This document shows, piece by piece, positions 20,589 through 29,185 of a stretch of DNA of 64,000 nt. Origin of the DNA: Gracilaria gracilis (taxonomy: Eukaryota; Rhodophyta; Florideophyceae; Gracilariales; Gracilariaceae); contig JARGSG010000052.1 of NCBI GenBank assembly GCA_030374805.1, positions 339,530 to 403,529 of the forward strand. Reading direction: 5' to 3'. Within the stretch, counting starts at the first letter, position 1. Each line of letters begins with the position of its first letter. Made by a program: the position numbers and the translations under genes. The notes beneath the pieces were generated by a model. That model did no database searches, was not told where the DNA came from, and worked only from the letters and a program-made list of their open reading frames with translations.

Positions 20589-22226
20589 ATGTCGTACGGA
20601 ACGAATAGGCCCCTGCTTCAAACATACCCCGGATCGTTAAAGAAACCAATCCAGGTTCTGGTAGACCGTAGGGAGCTCAGTGAAAGCGATCGCGAAGCCA
20701 AGGTATCATGTGCCGCGAAGGCCTGGAAGGCTGCGCATATGGGGTTGACCTGTGGATTCGGATTCGGGATGATTGTCCACGGGATGTCCCCAAGTGACTT
20801 CTCCCGAATTAATAGCTACTTGAAGTCAGCGAAAGGCGTCGCGGATGTGGAAAGTGGACTGCGCTGTAAGCACACACCCGAAAGCATGGAGGCAACGTAT
20901 AAAGGGTACCAGGGAGAAATCCGTCTTGTTCGTCTGGGAGGTCGGGAAGATGTTTGTGAAGTGCTCGAAACTATGATAATAGCTCAGCAATATGTTATAT
21001 GCCGTGTGATTGAAAGGGGACTAATAGGAGATGTGGAGAAGCTGGATGACTTCCGCCCGGACAATGAGATAAGGATTTTAAGTACTGTGCATTGTCGGTT
21101 CAAGATCAGCATCTGCTCTCTGAGTGGAATGGAGGACTATATTCGAATTGTAGAAGAAGATCACGACAAGGTGAAAGTTGAGGAAACACGAAGCACACTA
21201 ATGTCGAAGGAACACGTTCTACGGAAGGATGGGAAGCAGAATTGGGAGTGGGGTTGGGCAAGAAACGGACGTCATGGGGTCGAGAACATAGAACAGGGCT
21301 TGTTCGTTGTGTACACCCTCCTTCCCACGGCAGACGGAGGGTTCTTTGCGGAAGTACTTCAGGATTGTGGAATATATGTGACGGTTGTCGACCATATTGT
21401 GAGAGGCTTTTCAGGGAAGGATGATGGCGACAGTGGGAAGTACTACGAGTTCGTGGCCCCTGTACACCCCACCGTAGATACACTGATGCGCACGTTTTGG
21501 ATGGGTATGGGAAGTAGTATTGTGCTTCCGAGCTCAACAGTGGTTCGTTTCAGTGGGCATATGGATTATGATGTGCAGATATTTGGATACGTGCTGAAGG
21601 CGTCGCGGTTGGAAAGAAATAAGACCATTGACTTCCTTTACCGGGAAAACCTCGAACAGTACGAAGGGGTGAATGATTACGGTAACCGCACCGAGCTCAT
21701 GAAGTACGATGAGAAGGTGGGAGTTGAGTACGTGAACTTTCGAAGGTTTATGCGGGAGAACCCGGGGGAGCGGGGTCTACTTGTAGGGACAATACCGACT
21801 GTCATGGAGGTTGAGTTACGGGGAAAGTACAGAGAGCAATTATTGGAGGGTATGTACGATGCGTTGAAGGAAGGGACAAAGCTGCTGGATGTGTATAATG
21901 ACAATCCAGTTTTGAAACTGGTGGCAAAGGTGGATGGTATAAAGTACGCAAACGATGCTGAAAGTGGAAGTCGTCGAATGTGGGTTGAAGGTAAGGAAGA
22001 ATGGATGGTGAAGAATGTACCTTTCGCTTACATGGAAATGCTGCTCGGAGAAGAATTGTCGTTTCCCCTGGATATTGCGGAGCTACGTGACGGCCTGCTG
22101 AAGGAGATTAGACGAAAGCTAGGCGGAACTGAAGCGGATAGTGAAGACGATAGTGAAGAGGGAAGTGGTGAGGATAGTGATGGAGAGGGCGATGATAGTG
22201 ATGGAGAGGGCGATCATAGTGATTGA
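20589..22226 (+). CDS. Intact 545-aa orphan protein with acidic repeat tail
   Basis: I do not recognise this protein. The ATG at 20589 (MSYGTNRP) is chosen because the 12 upstream in-frame codons begin only with TTG. The first about 500 residues have a normal globular composition: a Gly/Phe/Met stretch near residue 50 (TCGFGFGMIVHGMS), alternating hydrophobic segments, and Trp-rich WEWGWARNG near 220. There is no signal peptide or clear membrane span. The last 30 residues are a DSDGEGD-type acidic repeat. It is one of the few undamaged genes in the window, which suggests it is younger or under selection. It sits head-to-head with the ParB-like/Ulp1 gene. The TGA at 22224 lies inside the repeat, and the same acidic frame continues beyond it for about 40 codons, so the original protein may have been longer. 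Function unknown; no nuclease, recombinase or polymerase motif seen. Confidence 0.7.
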   Translation: MSYGTNRPLLQTYPGSLKKPIQVLVDRRELSESDREAKVSCAAKAWKAAHMGLTCGFGFGMIVHGMSPSDFSRINSYLKSAKGVADVESGLRCKHTPESMEATYKGYQGEIRLVRLGGREDVCEVLETMIIAQQYVICRVIERGLIGDVEKLDDFRPDNEIRILSTVHCRFKISICSLSGMEDYIRIVEEDHDKVKVEETRSTLMSKEHVLRKDGKQNWEWGWARNGRHGVENIEQGLFVVYTLLPTADGGFFAEVLQDCGIYVTVVDHIVRGFSGKDDGDSGKYYEFVAPVHPTVDTLMRTFWMGMGSSIVLPSSTVVRFSGHMDYDVQIFGYVLKASRLERNKTIDFLYRENLEQYEGVNDYGNRTELMKYDEKVGVEYVNFRRFMRENPGERGLLVGTIPTVMEVELRGKYREQLLEGMYDALKEGTKLLDVYNDNPVLKLVAKVDGIKYANDAESGSRRMWVEGKEEWMVKNVPFAYMEMLLGEELSFPLDIAELRDGLLKEIRRKLGGTEADSEDDSEEGSGEDSDGEGDDSDGEGDHSD

Positions 22227-22290
22227 GAGCCTGATAGTAGTGATGGAGAGGGCGATGATAATGATGAAGAAGGCGATGGAGCGAGTCAGG
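22141..22290 (+). repeat. Acidic-coding minisatellite crossing a stop codon
   Basis: Units of about 18 bp based on GATAGTGATGGAGAGGGC run from inside the orphan ORF past its TGA. The stop arises where a GGA of the unit reads TGA. Confidence 0.7.
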
Positions 22291-22797
22291 AAGAAGGGCG
22301 AGAAGGACGAAAATGGAATGCACAGGTCCATGTGTGTGTGTGGGTGTGGAAGTAGAGATTCAGGGTAGGTCTATAAAGAACCAAATTAAATCTATGTACG
22401 CCCATAGAAATAGATATATAGACAGGCATATAGACAGGTTTCACTTCTCAGCTTTTCCTCCCGGGGTGCTCCAATGCATGCATTGGAGAACTTCATGAGG
22501 AAAAGTTGAGAAGTGAAGATTATTAAGTAACATAATAAGTAGATGAGTTCTATGCAGGAATTTTAACAGTGTCCGACGAATCGAGGTGAGGAACAGGTAC
22601 CCGCAATTCATATGGAGTAATTAAGGTACTACACCATTATGAAAGCTATGGACAATGGAAAATGTGTTACAGAATAAAAAGAATTCCATAAAGAGGAGTA
22701 ACGTAGTTCACGAATATGAAAGCTAATAAATGGAAAATATATGATAAAGAATAAAAATTTGAGTCAAGAGTACTGGGTGTGAAAAGAATAACAGGAG
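22291..22797. other. Non-coding, AT-rich
   Basis: Holds the hairpin at 22442-22515 and two diverged copies of an about 50-bp AT-rich segment (ATGAAAGCTA...AGAATAAAAA) near 22638 and 22717. No gene is supported. Confidence 0.5.
22442..22515. repeat. 74-bp hairpin with nested palindrome
   Basis: Outer arms CACTTCTCAGCTTTTCCTC (22442-22460) and 22497-22515 are complementary with one mismatch. A perfect 20-bp palindrome, CTCCAATGCATGCATTGGAG, occupies 22469-22488. Confidence 0.8.
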
Positions 22798-22816
22798 CCC
22801 CCCTAAAACCCCTAAA
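22798..22816 (-). repeat. Telomere-like CCCCTAAA tract
   Basis: Two CCCCTAAA units in sequence. Together with 23162-23195 (the same and the inverted orientation, CCCCTAAAA then TTTAGGGG) they bracket the palindrome block. They resemble plant/algal TTTAGGG telomere repeats but are very short. Confidence 0.45.
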
Positions 22817-22824
22817 TCTGGCAA

Positions 22825-22947
22825 GGATGCACCGCGGTCGGCTGAGATCATGGCTTTACACGTGGCAACTCGGACCTCGGTCGCCCGAGCTCATGGCCTT
22901 ACACGTGGCAACTCGGACCGCGGTCGGCCGAGTTCATAGCCGAGATC
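22825..22947 (+). repeat. 123-bp direct repeat, copy 1
   Basis: Begins GGATGCACCGCGGTCGG and contains two TTACACGTGGCA words and CTCGGACC segments. Copy 2 (23040-23162) matches it with only a few substitutions. Confidence 0.8.
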
Positions 22948-22993
22948 ATGGCCATGATCTCGGCTATGAACTCGGCCGACCGCGGTCCGAGTT
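22910..22993. repeat. Perfect 84-bp palindrome
   Basis: The 42-bp arms 22910-22951 and 22952-22993 are exact reverse complements with no spacer. The centre reads CATGGCCATG. The left arm overlaps the end of the 123-bp repeat copy 1. Confidence 0.95.
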
Positions 22994-23039
22994 TTTAGGG
23001 TTATGGCGTCTTTGGCCTTACACGTGGCAAATGGGGCAG

Positions 23040-23162
23040 GGATGCACCGCGGTCGGCTGAGATCATGGTCTTACACGTGGCAACTCGGACCTCGGTCGCC
23101 CGAGATCATGGCCTTACACGTGGCAGCTCGGACCGCGGTCGGCCGAGTGCATAGCCGAGATC
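23040..23162 (+). repeat. 123-bp direct repeat, copy 2
   Basis: Same length and order of motifs as copy 1; it ends directly at the second telomere-like tract. Confidence 0.8.
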
Positions 23163-23195
23163 CCCTAAAACCTAGGGTTTAGGGGTTTAGGGGTT
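23162..23195. repeat. Telomere-like tract in inverted arrangement
   Basis: CCCCTAAAA is followed by a CCTAGG junction and then GTTTAGGGG twice. This head-to-head arrangement is like a degenerate interstitial telomere fusion, though too short to be sure. Confidence 0.45.
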
Positions 23196-23199
23196 CTTT

Positions 23200-23326
23200 G
23201 CGGTTTTTGGGGTTTGCGTAGGTATGCGAATGGCAGGAAAGGAAGGGGTTTGTAGCGGGGTTTGCAGAGTAGTGGGGTTTGCAAAGAAACGTTTTTTTTT
23301 GTTCGATGGAGGTCTTAAGCGCGCAT
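23200..23326 (+). repeat. 127-bp direct repeat, copy 1
   Basis: Begins GCGGTTTTTGGGGTTTGCG, contains several GGGGTTTG words and a T-run, and ends TTAAGCGCGCAT. Confidence 0.8.
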
Positions 23327-23469
23327 ATTGTAGTTTAAAATAGTTTAAAGCATAGCAAGGCTTTAACTGCCGCATGCCGCAAGAAATAGGGAAATGCACA
23401 GAATGGAAGCACAGAATGGAAGCTTATAACGCCGTTCGGTTTACACCGCCTGCCGACGAGCGATAATTT

Positions 23470-23596
23470 GCGGTTTGCGGGGTTTGCGTAGGAACGCAAA
23501 TGGCGAGGAAGGAAGGGGTTTGTAGCGGGGTTTGCAAAGTAGTGGGGTTTGCAAAGAAACGTTTTTTTTTGTTCGATGGAGATCTTAAGCGCGCAT
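23470..23596 (+). repeat. 127-bp direct repeat, copy 2
   Basis: Same length and ends as copy 1, with about a dozen substitutions. It ends 28 bp before the first LTR. Confidence 0.8.
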
Positions 23597-23624
23597 GTCG
23601 CGGGTGCAGATACTTAGTCAATTG

Positions 23625-24599
23625 CCGCATCATGCGTTAGTAGATATATATGAGCTACACCGCCATTAGCGTGGCGCCTCGCTGAAGTAATTTCCACAGA
23701 TGTACACGTGGATTGCACGCCTCGAAGCGCCGCTGAGTGGGTGTGACTATCACACGTGTAGCACGGATATGCCGGAGGCAATGCATCCAGCATTTCTGTA
23801 TTTACTTAGATATTTTATAGATTATTTAGCCCGGCGCACCCACTGTCAGTGGTGCGCCGAGCTTAGTACTTAGAGGGTTGATCCCTGCTCCCCTAAGTAA
23901 ATTGCCCCTTGCCAAGCAAGGGCTTCTGGCTCTAACTATCACGCCTTCGCGGACTGTTCACCTCCAAGTGGAGTGACGACCGTGTTGATCACGTATAGTT
24001 ACCCACCCTTATGGCGCTCAGATTATAACCACTATTTGCGTGTCTCGTTCCAATCTATTGTCGTATACTCGCCCCTGTATTGGGTTGTTCTACTTTCTCT
24101 CCCTTTTCCCCACTCTGGTGGTTCTATTTCTCCCCTTTCTTGGGTTTACCTTTTTGCCCTGTTCTCAGTGGCCCGTTTCCGACACCTTGTCGTTGCCGTG
24201 CTACTCTCTTTCGAGGACTCATTTCATGACCGTGTGAACATGTGGATTTCCACCGACTACTACCTATTCTCAACGCTCCGACGCTGTTCGTGACGGTTTG
24301 ACCTCGGATTTACACCCGGCTTAGCTGTGTCATTCCCGGAGTGCTCCGTTCGCTGTGCTACCATATCGAGGGGAACATTCCGAACGTCTTCGTGAGCTTG
24401 CGCTTTTCCCGCCAGAGGCGTTGCTCCACAAGTGGTCTCCCGACTTAAAATCGAATTGGTTTAGTCGGAAGATTCACTCGTGAATTCACTCGTATCGAGG
24501 TTATTCCTTTTTTCGCTGTCTTCATTTGGAAGTCTACTGGAAGTTCCGGCTCATTGGCCGTTGATTGATCTCGTTGTATGGTTGTTTTGGTCATGAAGT
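23625..24599 (+). repeat. LTR 1
   Basis: About 975 bp shared with 33014-33992 and 42428-43434. The shared block starts CCGCATCATGCG. The other two LTRs are preceded by a further about 42 bp between the polypurine tract and this point, starting at a TG, so the true LTR may be longer and LTR 1 truncated at its left end. It contains a TATA-like element and hairpins. The right boundary is set where LTR 3 diverges after CATGAAGT. Confidence 0.85.
23811..23859 (+). promoter_or_regulatory. LTR TATA-like element and hairpin
   Basis: TATTTTATAG (23811-23820) is followed by a GC-rich hairpin: CGGCGCACC(C)ACTG at 23832 pairs with CAGTGGTGCGCCG at 23847-23859, with one bulged C. A second stem, CCCTTGC / GCAAGGG, is at 23906-23922. 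The arrangement suggests a promoter followed by a structured transcript start. Both features recur in LTR 2, and the first recurs in LTR 3. Confidence 0.45.
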
Positions 24600-26460
24600 T
24601 GTCAGATCGTCCAAAGACACGGAGTCAGACTGGGAGAACGGATCCGCCACTGCCGTCGCGGATCCCCACCCATTCACGGTCTCGTACCGAAGGGATGCTG
24701 GCTACTAAAGCTGTGTCTGCGACCACCCGACTTCCACCCACGTCGTTTATTAACCCTCATCGAGGTGATGGACCGGCTCCTGCCGTTGCAGGTCCCACTC
24801 TTCCTACTGGTGGAACGGTCCCTACAAGCCCTGCCAGACAAGAGCCATCTTCGAGGAGGTATACTAACGATGTTCCCAATTTAACTGTGGAAGAGCAGCT
24901 CCGTTCTCTGCTTCCTAAAACACGCTACCCTTGCTAAGGAGTTGTCGCTACTTGGAAAGAAGGTGGATGACACTGCTTTGCAGGACTTTTCTGAGGATGT
25001 CCCCGTATTGCGAGGTGATTTCAACTCCCTCTTGGAAGCTTTTGGAGGACCCACTAATTTCGCGAAGGACGTGGCTGAGAAGTTTACCCGCCTCTGCGCC
25101 CGTTTGGAAGCGGTGGAACAAACAGTCCTGGTTGGAGCCATTCGCACGGCTGAGCCGGTTGCTGTTTTACACCGTGACCAGAAGGTCAGTGGATCCAAAA
25201 CACGCAAAGAGCCGACGACTTTGATTCTTCATCATCTTCTCTTTCTTCACGCTGGTCAACCGGGTCGGACTCATCCGACTCGTCGGTAGAAGAAGCCCTT
25301 CGTGAGCGTTCGTCACGCTCAAAGCGGTCATCAGCCACCGAAGGTGTGAAACGCGCCCGCTCGAAAGGGAGGAAGCACTCTGGATTAAAAGAGTTGAAGC
25401 CTACCAATCTGCTGTACAAGAATCTGTTGTCATACCGGTAGTACCGTTTGGAGGACTTTTCATTAGGTAGAACTGCCCGAGGGACGGGGAAGGTCAAAGA
25501 CTGTATCAAACGGATGCAGCTTTCGCTCCGTAATCAACTCTTTACAGGTGATGACCCCATCTTGATATTGGATTTTCTATCACGCTTTGTGGCGGAAGCC
25601 GACATCTTTGGGATAAATGAAGGATAGGCGTTTGTCGCGCTGCCCTACTTTCTACGCGGACTTGGCGAAGATCAGTACAACTTTGTAAGAGGTTCATCGC
25701 GCGTCTCTGAAGGAGGGGTTACTTGCTTGCCTGAAGCAATTCAATACCAACTGAGGTCCTATGCCACTGGAACCGCTATCCAGTCGGCAATCCTCAATCC
25801 TCGCTCTGAGAGACACCAAACAACGCCCCGGCGAAACGGAAACCGATTACTCGGTGTGCCTGAACAATGTCTTTCACGGCTGTGGCAATTTTTATTCCGC
25901 TCAAGAGCGTTTTACCATGTTCGTTGATGGACTAAACCGGGCTAAACGGACGCTAGTGGCCCGCCGCCGTGAGGAGAACCGTAAGATCACGTACTTGGAA
26001 CTGTTGCAGTACGCACGCGCCGAAAGACATGCGCTACGCGCACGAGTCGCGGATAGCCTGTTGAAGCACGCTAAAGCGGTGATGTTGGAACCGGGAACCC
26101 CGTCTGCGTCAATGCTGGTTGACGAAGACTCCAATAAGGAGTATGACCAGGTGCACTTTGCCCGTAGTGACGTGCTTTTAGTCCCAACAACGGAGCTTCC
26201 CTCAACCACGGATGCCTCGTTTCAGACGGCTCCGGACAATACACTGCTGTATGCAGATTCGAACCGAGTTCGACAGCCTCGACTATCTTATGAGAACGGT
26301 GGAGCCCGGGCCGCACGGCCTGGCTGGAAAGCTTCCCGCTCAGCGGTACGATTCTCGAATACTCGGAACTTCAATGCCATCGTTGGATTGATCTGTCACC
26401 TGTGCTATACGCGAGAGCATACTTCACTGCAGTGCGTTTTAACCATGCGTGAATGGGCAT
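24593..26460 (+). pseudogene. gag: gag, copy 1 (capsid and CCHC nucleocapsid)
   Basis: Reads through at least four frames. The segments are 24578-24920 (Pro/Arg-rich N-terminus), 24942-25200, 25205-25750 (Ser-rich then capsid-like, LDFLSRFVAEADIFGINEG), and 25761-26462. The last segment contains the standard retrotransposon gag stretch QRPGETETDY...YLELLQYARAE and a CCHC zinc knuckle, CHLCYTREHTSLQC, at 26394-26435. The 25.2-25.75 kb segment has two in-frame TAG codons at 25439-25441 and 25625-25627. Gag proteins package the element RNA in cytoplasmic particles. All of these lesions are also in copy 2, so they predate the duplication. Confidence 0.75.
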
Positions 26461-26720
26461 AAGTCATTGCCAACTACAAACCCCTCTCACCTGAGGAAAA
26501 GGCTTCCGTTCCGATTGCATCGTACATCCGCGTGAGGATGGATATTCCACGCACAATTGCGGCTTCAATTGCCCAGAAAATGGTGACCTCTCACCCTCGT
26601 GCCCCTCTCTAGGGAAATCCAACCGCTACTTCGGACGCTTCTGCCGCTGGTGTCCAGGCCTCAATGGCTCATAAAAACTGAGCACCCGCCTCAGGCGCAA
26701 TCTGCTCAGAAAAACTAACT

Positions 26721-28865
26721 GTGGGAGTCTCCTCTCCTGGAGAGGCGCCCTCAGAATTGAGGCTGAAGGCGCCCGAGGCTTTTCTGCCTCGCTTTCAGGT
26801 CCGAATCCTCTCGAGGAAACAGGCCGTTGAAGACGTGAACTCAGAGCACCTTGGTGTTCTCCGACGATCGTGGATACGGGTAAGAAATAACCGGTTCCCG
26901 GATAGAGCTATGGTGATGGCCAATCGCAATTACAAGGTCCATGCTGACCTTGGCCTTCCACCCCAATTTATGGTGCGTTACCTCACTGTCTTAGACACAG
27001 GCGCAGGTCCGAACTTCATCGTTCAGACAGCTTTGTGGTCCCATATTCGCCTTGGCGACATTCCTGCCGTCGCTGACGCGAATAACCAACCGTTGTCAAC
27101 GGTTGGGTGCATCGAGTTGGTAGTGCGCTTAGGTTCATGCGTGGTGAAGCTCGACTTTGTTCTTTGTCGGTCCCCTGCCGCCCCAGTCATTTTGGGTTGT
27201 GACTTCTGCGCCCGCTTCATCGATGCCATTGGGCCCCGCCAGAGGCGTGTTGAGATGGAAGATGGTTCGTCCGTGCCAATTGTTCCTCGCCCTTTGAGGC
27301 ATGCCTCCAAGAAGCATGTACGTCTACCTGCGGCGCAGGAAGCACCACCGAATTCTCGAGAATCTACGAAGCTTCGTGTAGCCTCCGCGACACGCGTGCC
27401 TCCAGAGTCTCAAGTCTGGGTACAGGTGAATTCCCGTCAACACAGCTTACGAATCGTCCAGCCCTTACCGTCGTTGTATGACGAGTACACCCTCGCCATT
27501 GCTAATGGATTCGTCCAAGTGGAACCGGATAATCCGTTTTACGTGTGGATAGCCAATCTTGGCAACACCACCCAGTATCTGGTGAAGAACCAAGTGATTG
27601 GCTCGGTTATGCCGCATCCAACTGCGTTGGTACCTACAAAGATGACTGCTGTCAATGTGCAGGGAATTGTTCACTCTAAGGAGACGGAGGAGTCTGTATC
27701 TCATTCGCCTCCGACGCCGGGTCCTTCGGGTCAATCACCTGCTAGGACAGAGAAGACACGCGTTCCGACGAGCTACGACCAATTGGAACCAGTAAAGGAA
27801 TCGGAAGAACTCGACTTCGGACATGTTCTGGAGACAAACCGCGAAAGACTGCGTGATATGCTTCGTGAATTCACCATAATGTGGGATGGTTCTCTCGGAG
27901 AGGTAAATTCCACGGAACATCGGATTGATCTCCTTCCACACTCTCGGCTGGTAGCCCAACATCCGTACAGGGCAGGGCCGAAAGCCAGAGAAGAAGAGCA
28001 ATTTCAGGTAGACAAGATGCTCCGTGCAGGATTGATGGAACCGGAACATTTGCCGTGGGCATCACCAGTGGTACTGGCTCTGAAACCGGATGGTTCCTGG
28101 CGCTTTTTCATCGACTATCATCGTCTGAACGCGGTTACCGTCAAGGACGTGTACCTTATTCCACGTATGGATGAATACATCGATTCTCTCGGAAATGCTA
28201 CCGTATTCACGGCATTGGAGGCTAATTGGGGATACTGGCAGGTGCCAGTGAGGAAACAGGATCAGGACAAGACAGCGTTTGTCTGCCATTCTGGCCTCTA
28301 CCGTTTTAAACTGATGCCCTTTGGTTTAACCAATGCCCCCGCTACTTTTCAGCGTGCTATTGATATCCTACTGGCCCGCTTCAAGTGGCGTACTTGTCTC
28401 GTCTACCTTGACGACGTCATCGTATTCTCAGATAATCTGGATGACCACCTCACATATGTGAGAGATATAATGGCCACGTTACGGGATGCCGGAGTGACAC
28501 TCAAGCTGAGGAAATGTGAATTCTTCACGGGTACTGTCAAGTATCTGGGTCACATCACCCAACCTGGACGTGTCATGATCGAGGACGCTCGTGTGAAGTC
28601 GCTGAAACAGGCCACGGAACCGACTACCCAGACCGAACTAAGGTCCTTTGTAGGATTGTCCAACGTCTATAGACGGTTTATTTTCAACTATGCGGACATC
28701 GCGGCACCTTTCAACGCGTTTTCGCGGAAGGGCCAACCGCCTAAGCTGGATCCTTTCACGTCTACTCAGACGGAAGCCTTTAACTCTCCCAAAGAGGCTG
28801 TTCCCGGCACCAGTGTTGTTACTACCGAAACCGGGACTTTCATATACCGTGGACACGGATTCTAG
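26721..28865 (+). CDS. pol: pol, copy 1: aspartic protease and reverse transcriptase
   Basis: A 714-codon frame (open from GTG 26721; probably made as a gag-pol or by frameshifting rather than from its own start). Residues 90-98 are the aspartic protease active site (LDTGAGPNF). Reverse transcriptase spans about 400-600, with WASPVVLALKPDGSWRF at 446, FGLTNAPATFQ near 535 and the catalytic YLDD at 562-565. Position 531 is Leu (KLMPFGL), where copy 2 has the family-typical Arg. The thumb/connection region ends in a shift near 28800: the RNase H box [11 protein letters not shown] is in the next frame, and this frame stops at TAG 28863. It is the longest intact stretch of the retroelement and makes Ty3/gypsy certain. 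Confidence 0.95.
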   Translation: MGVSSPGEAPSELRLKAPEAFLPRFQVRILSRKQAVEDVNSEHLGVLRRSWIRVRNNRFPDRAMVMANRNYKVHADLGLPPQFMVRYLTVLDTGAGPNFIVQTALWSHIRLGDIPAVADANNQPLSTVGCIELVVRLGSCVVKLDFVLCRSPAAPVILGCDFCARFIDAIGPRQRRVEMEDGSSVPIVPRPLRHASKKHVRLPAAQEAPPNSRESTKLRVASATRVPPESQVWVQVNSRQHSLRIVQPLPSLYDEYTLAIANGFVQVEPDNPFYVWIANLGNTTQYLVKNQVIGSVMPHPTALVPTKMTAVNVQGIVHSKETEESVSHSPPTPGPSGQSPARTEKTRVPTSYDQLEPVKESEELDFGHVLETNRERLRDMLREFTIMWDGSLGEVNSTEHRIDLLPHSRLVAQHPYRAGPKAREEEQFQVDKMLRAGLMEPEHLPWASPVVLALKPDGSWRFFIDYHRLNAVTVKDVYLIPRMDEYIDSLGNATVFTALEANWGYWQVPVRKQDQDKTAFVCHSGLYRFKLMPFGLTNAPATFQRAIDILLARFKWRTCLVYLDDVIVFSDNLDDHLTYVRDIMATLRDAGVTLKLRKCEFFTGTVKYLGHITQPGRVMIEDARVKSLKQATEPTTQTELRSFVGLSNVYRRFIFNYADIAAPFNAFSRKGQPPKLDPFTSTQTEAFNSPKEAVPGTSVVTTETGTFIYRGHGF

Positions 28866-29185
28866 TGACTACCAGGTAGGCTGGGCCTTGTTTCAAACCA
28901 CCCAGAGGGGGAACGCAAACTAATTGGATACTGGTCCCGTTCGTTGAACGTGCATGAGAAGAATTACTCCCTCTCGGAGAAAAAATGTCTGTCCGTAGTA
29001 TGGGCATTATGCACACTACGCCCCTACCTTATGGGTGCCCATTTCACCGTTTACACGGATCACTCATCATTAGTCATCCCCTACTCTCCATATCGGAGCC
29101 TTCTGGCCGCTTAATGCGTTGGAGACTGCGTCTTGCAGAGTTCGACTTTGACGTCGCCTACAAGAAGGGCGCGAACAATACACAA
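28795..29185 (+). pseudogene. RNase H domain, copy 1, frameshifted
   Basis: Three frames are used. [16 protein letters not shown] (about 28850) carries the first catalytic Asp. [13 protein letters not shown] and [10 protein letters not shown] (28970-29070) give the Glu and second Asp regions. [23 protein letters not shown] (29118-29185, open in the next ORF frame) is the usual RNase H end. Intact elements use it to degrade the RNA of the RNA/DNA hybrid. The frame changes are shared with copy 2. Confidence 0.75.

Noticed and set aside
22108-22331. Minus-strand His/Tyr/Leu repeat ORFs
   Set aside because: They are the complement of the acidic-coding minisatellite of the orphan gene.
23973-24293. 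A 106-codon open frame conserved in all three LTRs
   Set aside because: It starts only with GTG, has no domain, and conservation is explained by overall LTR similarity; it lies in the expected leader region.
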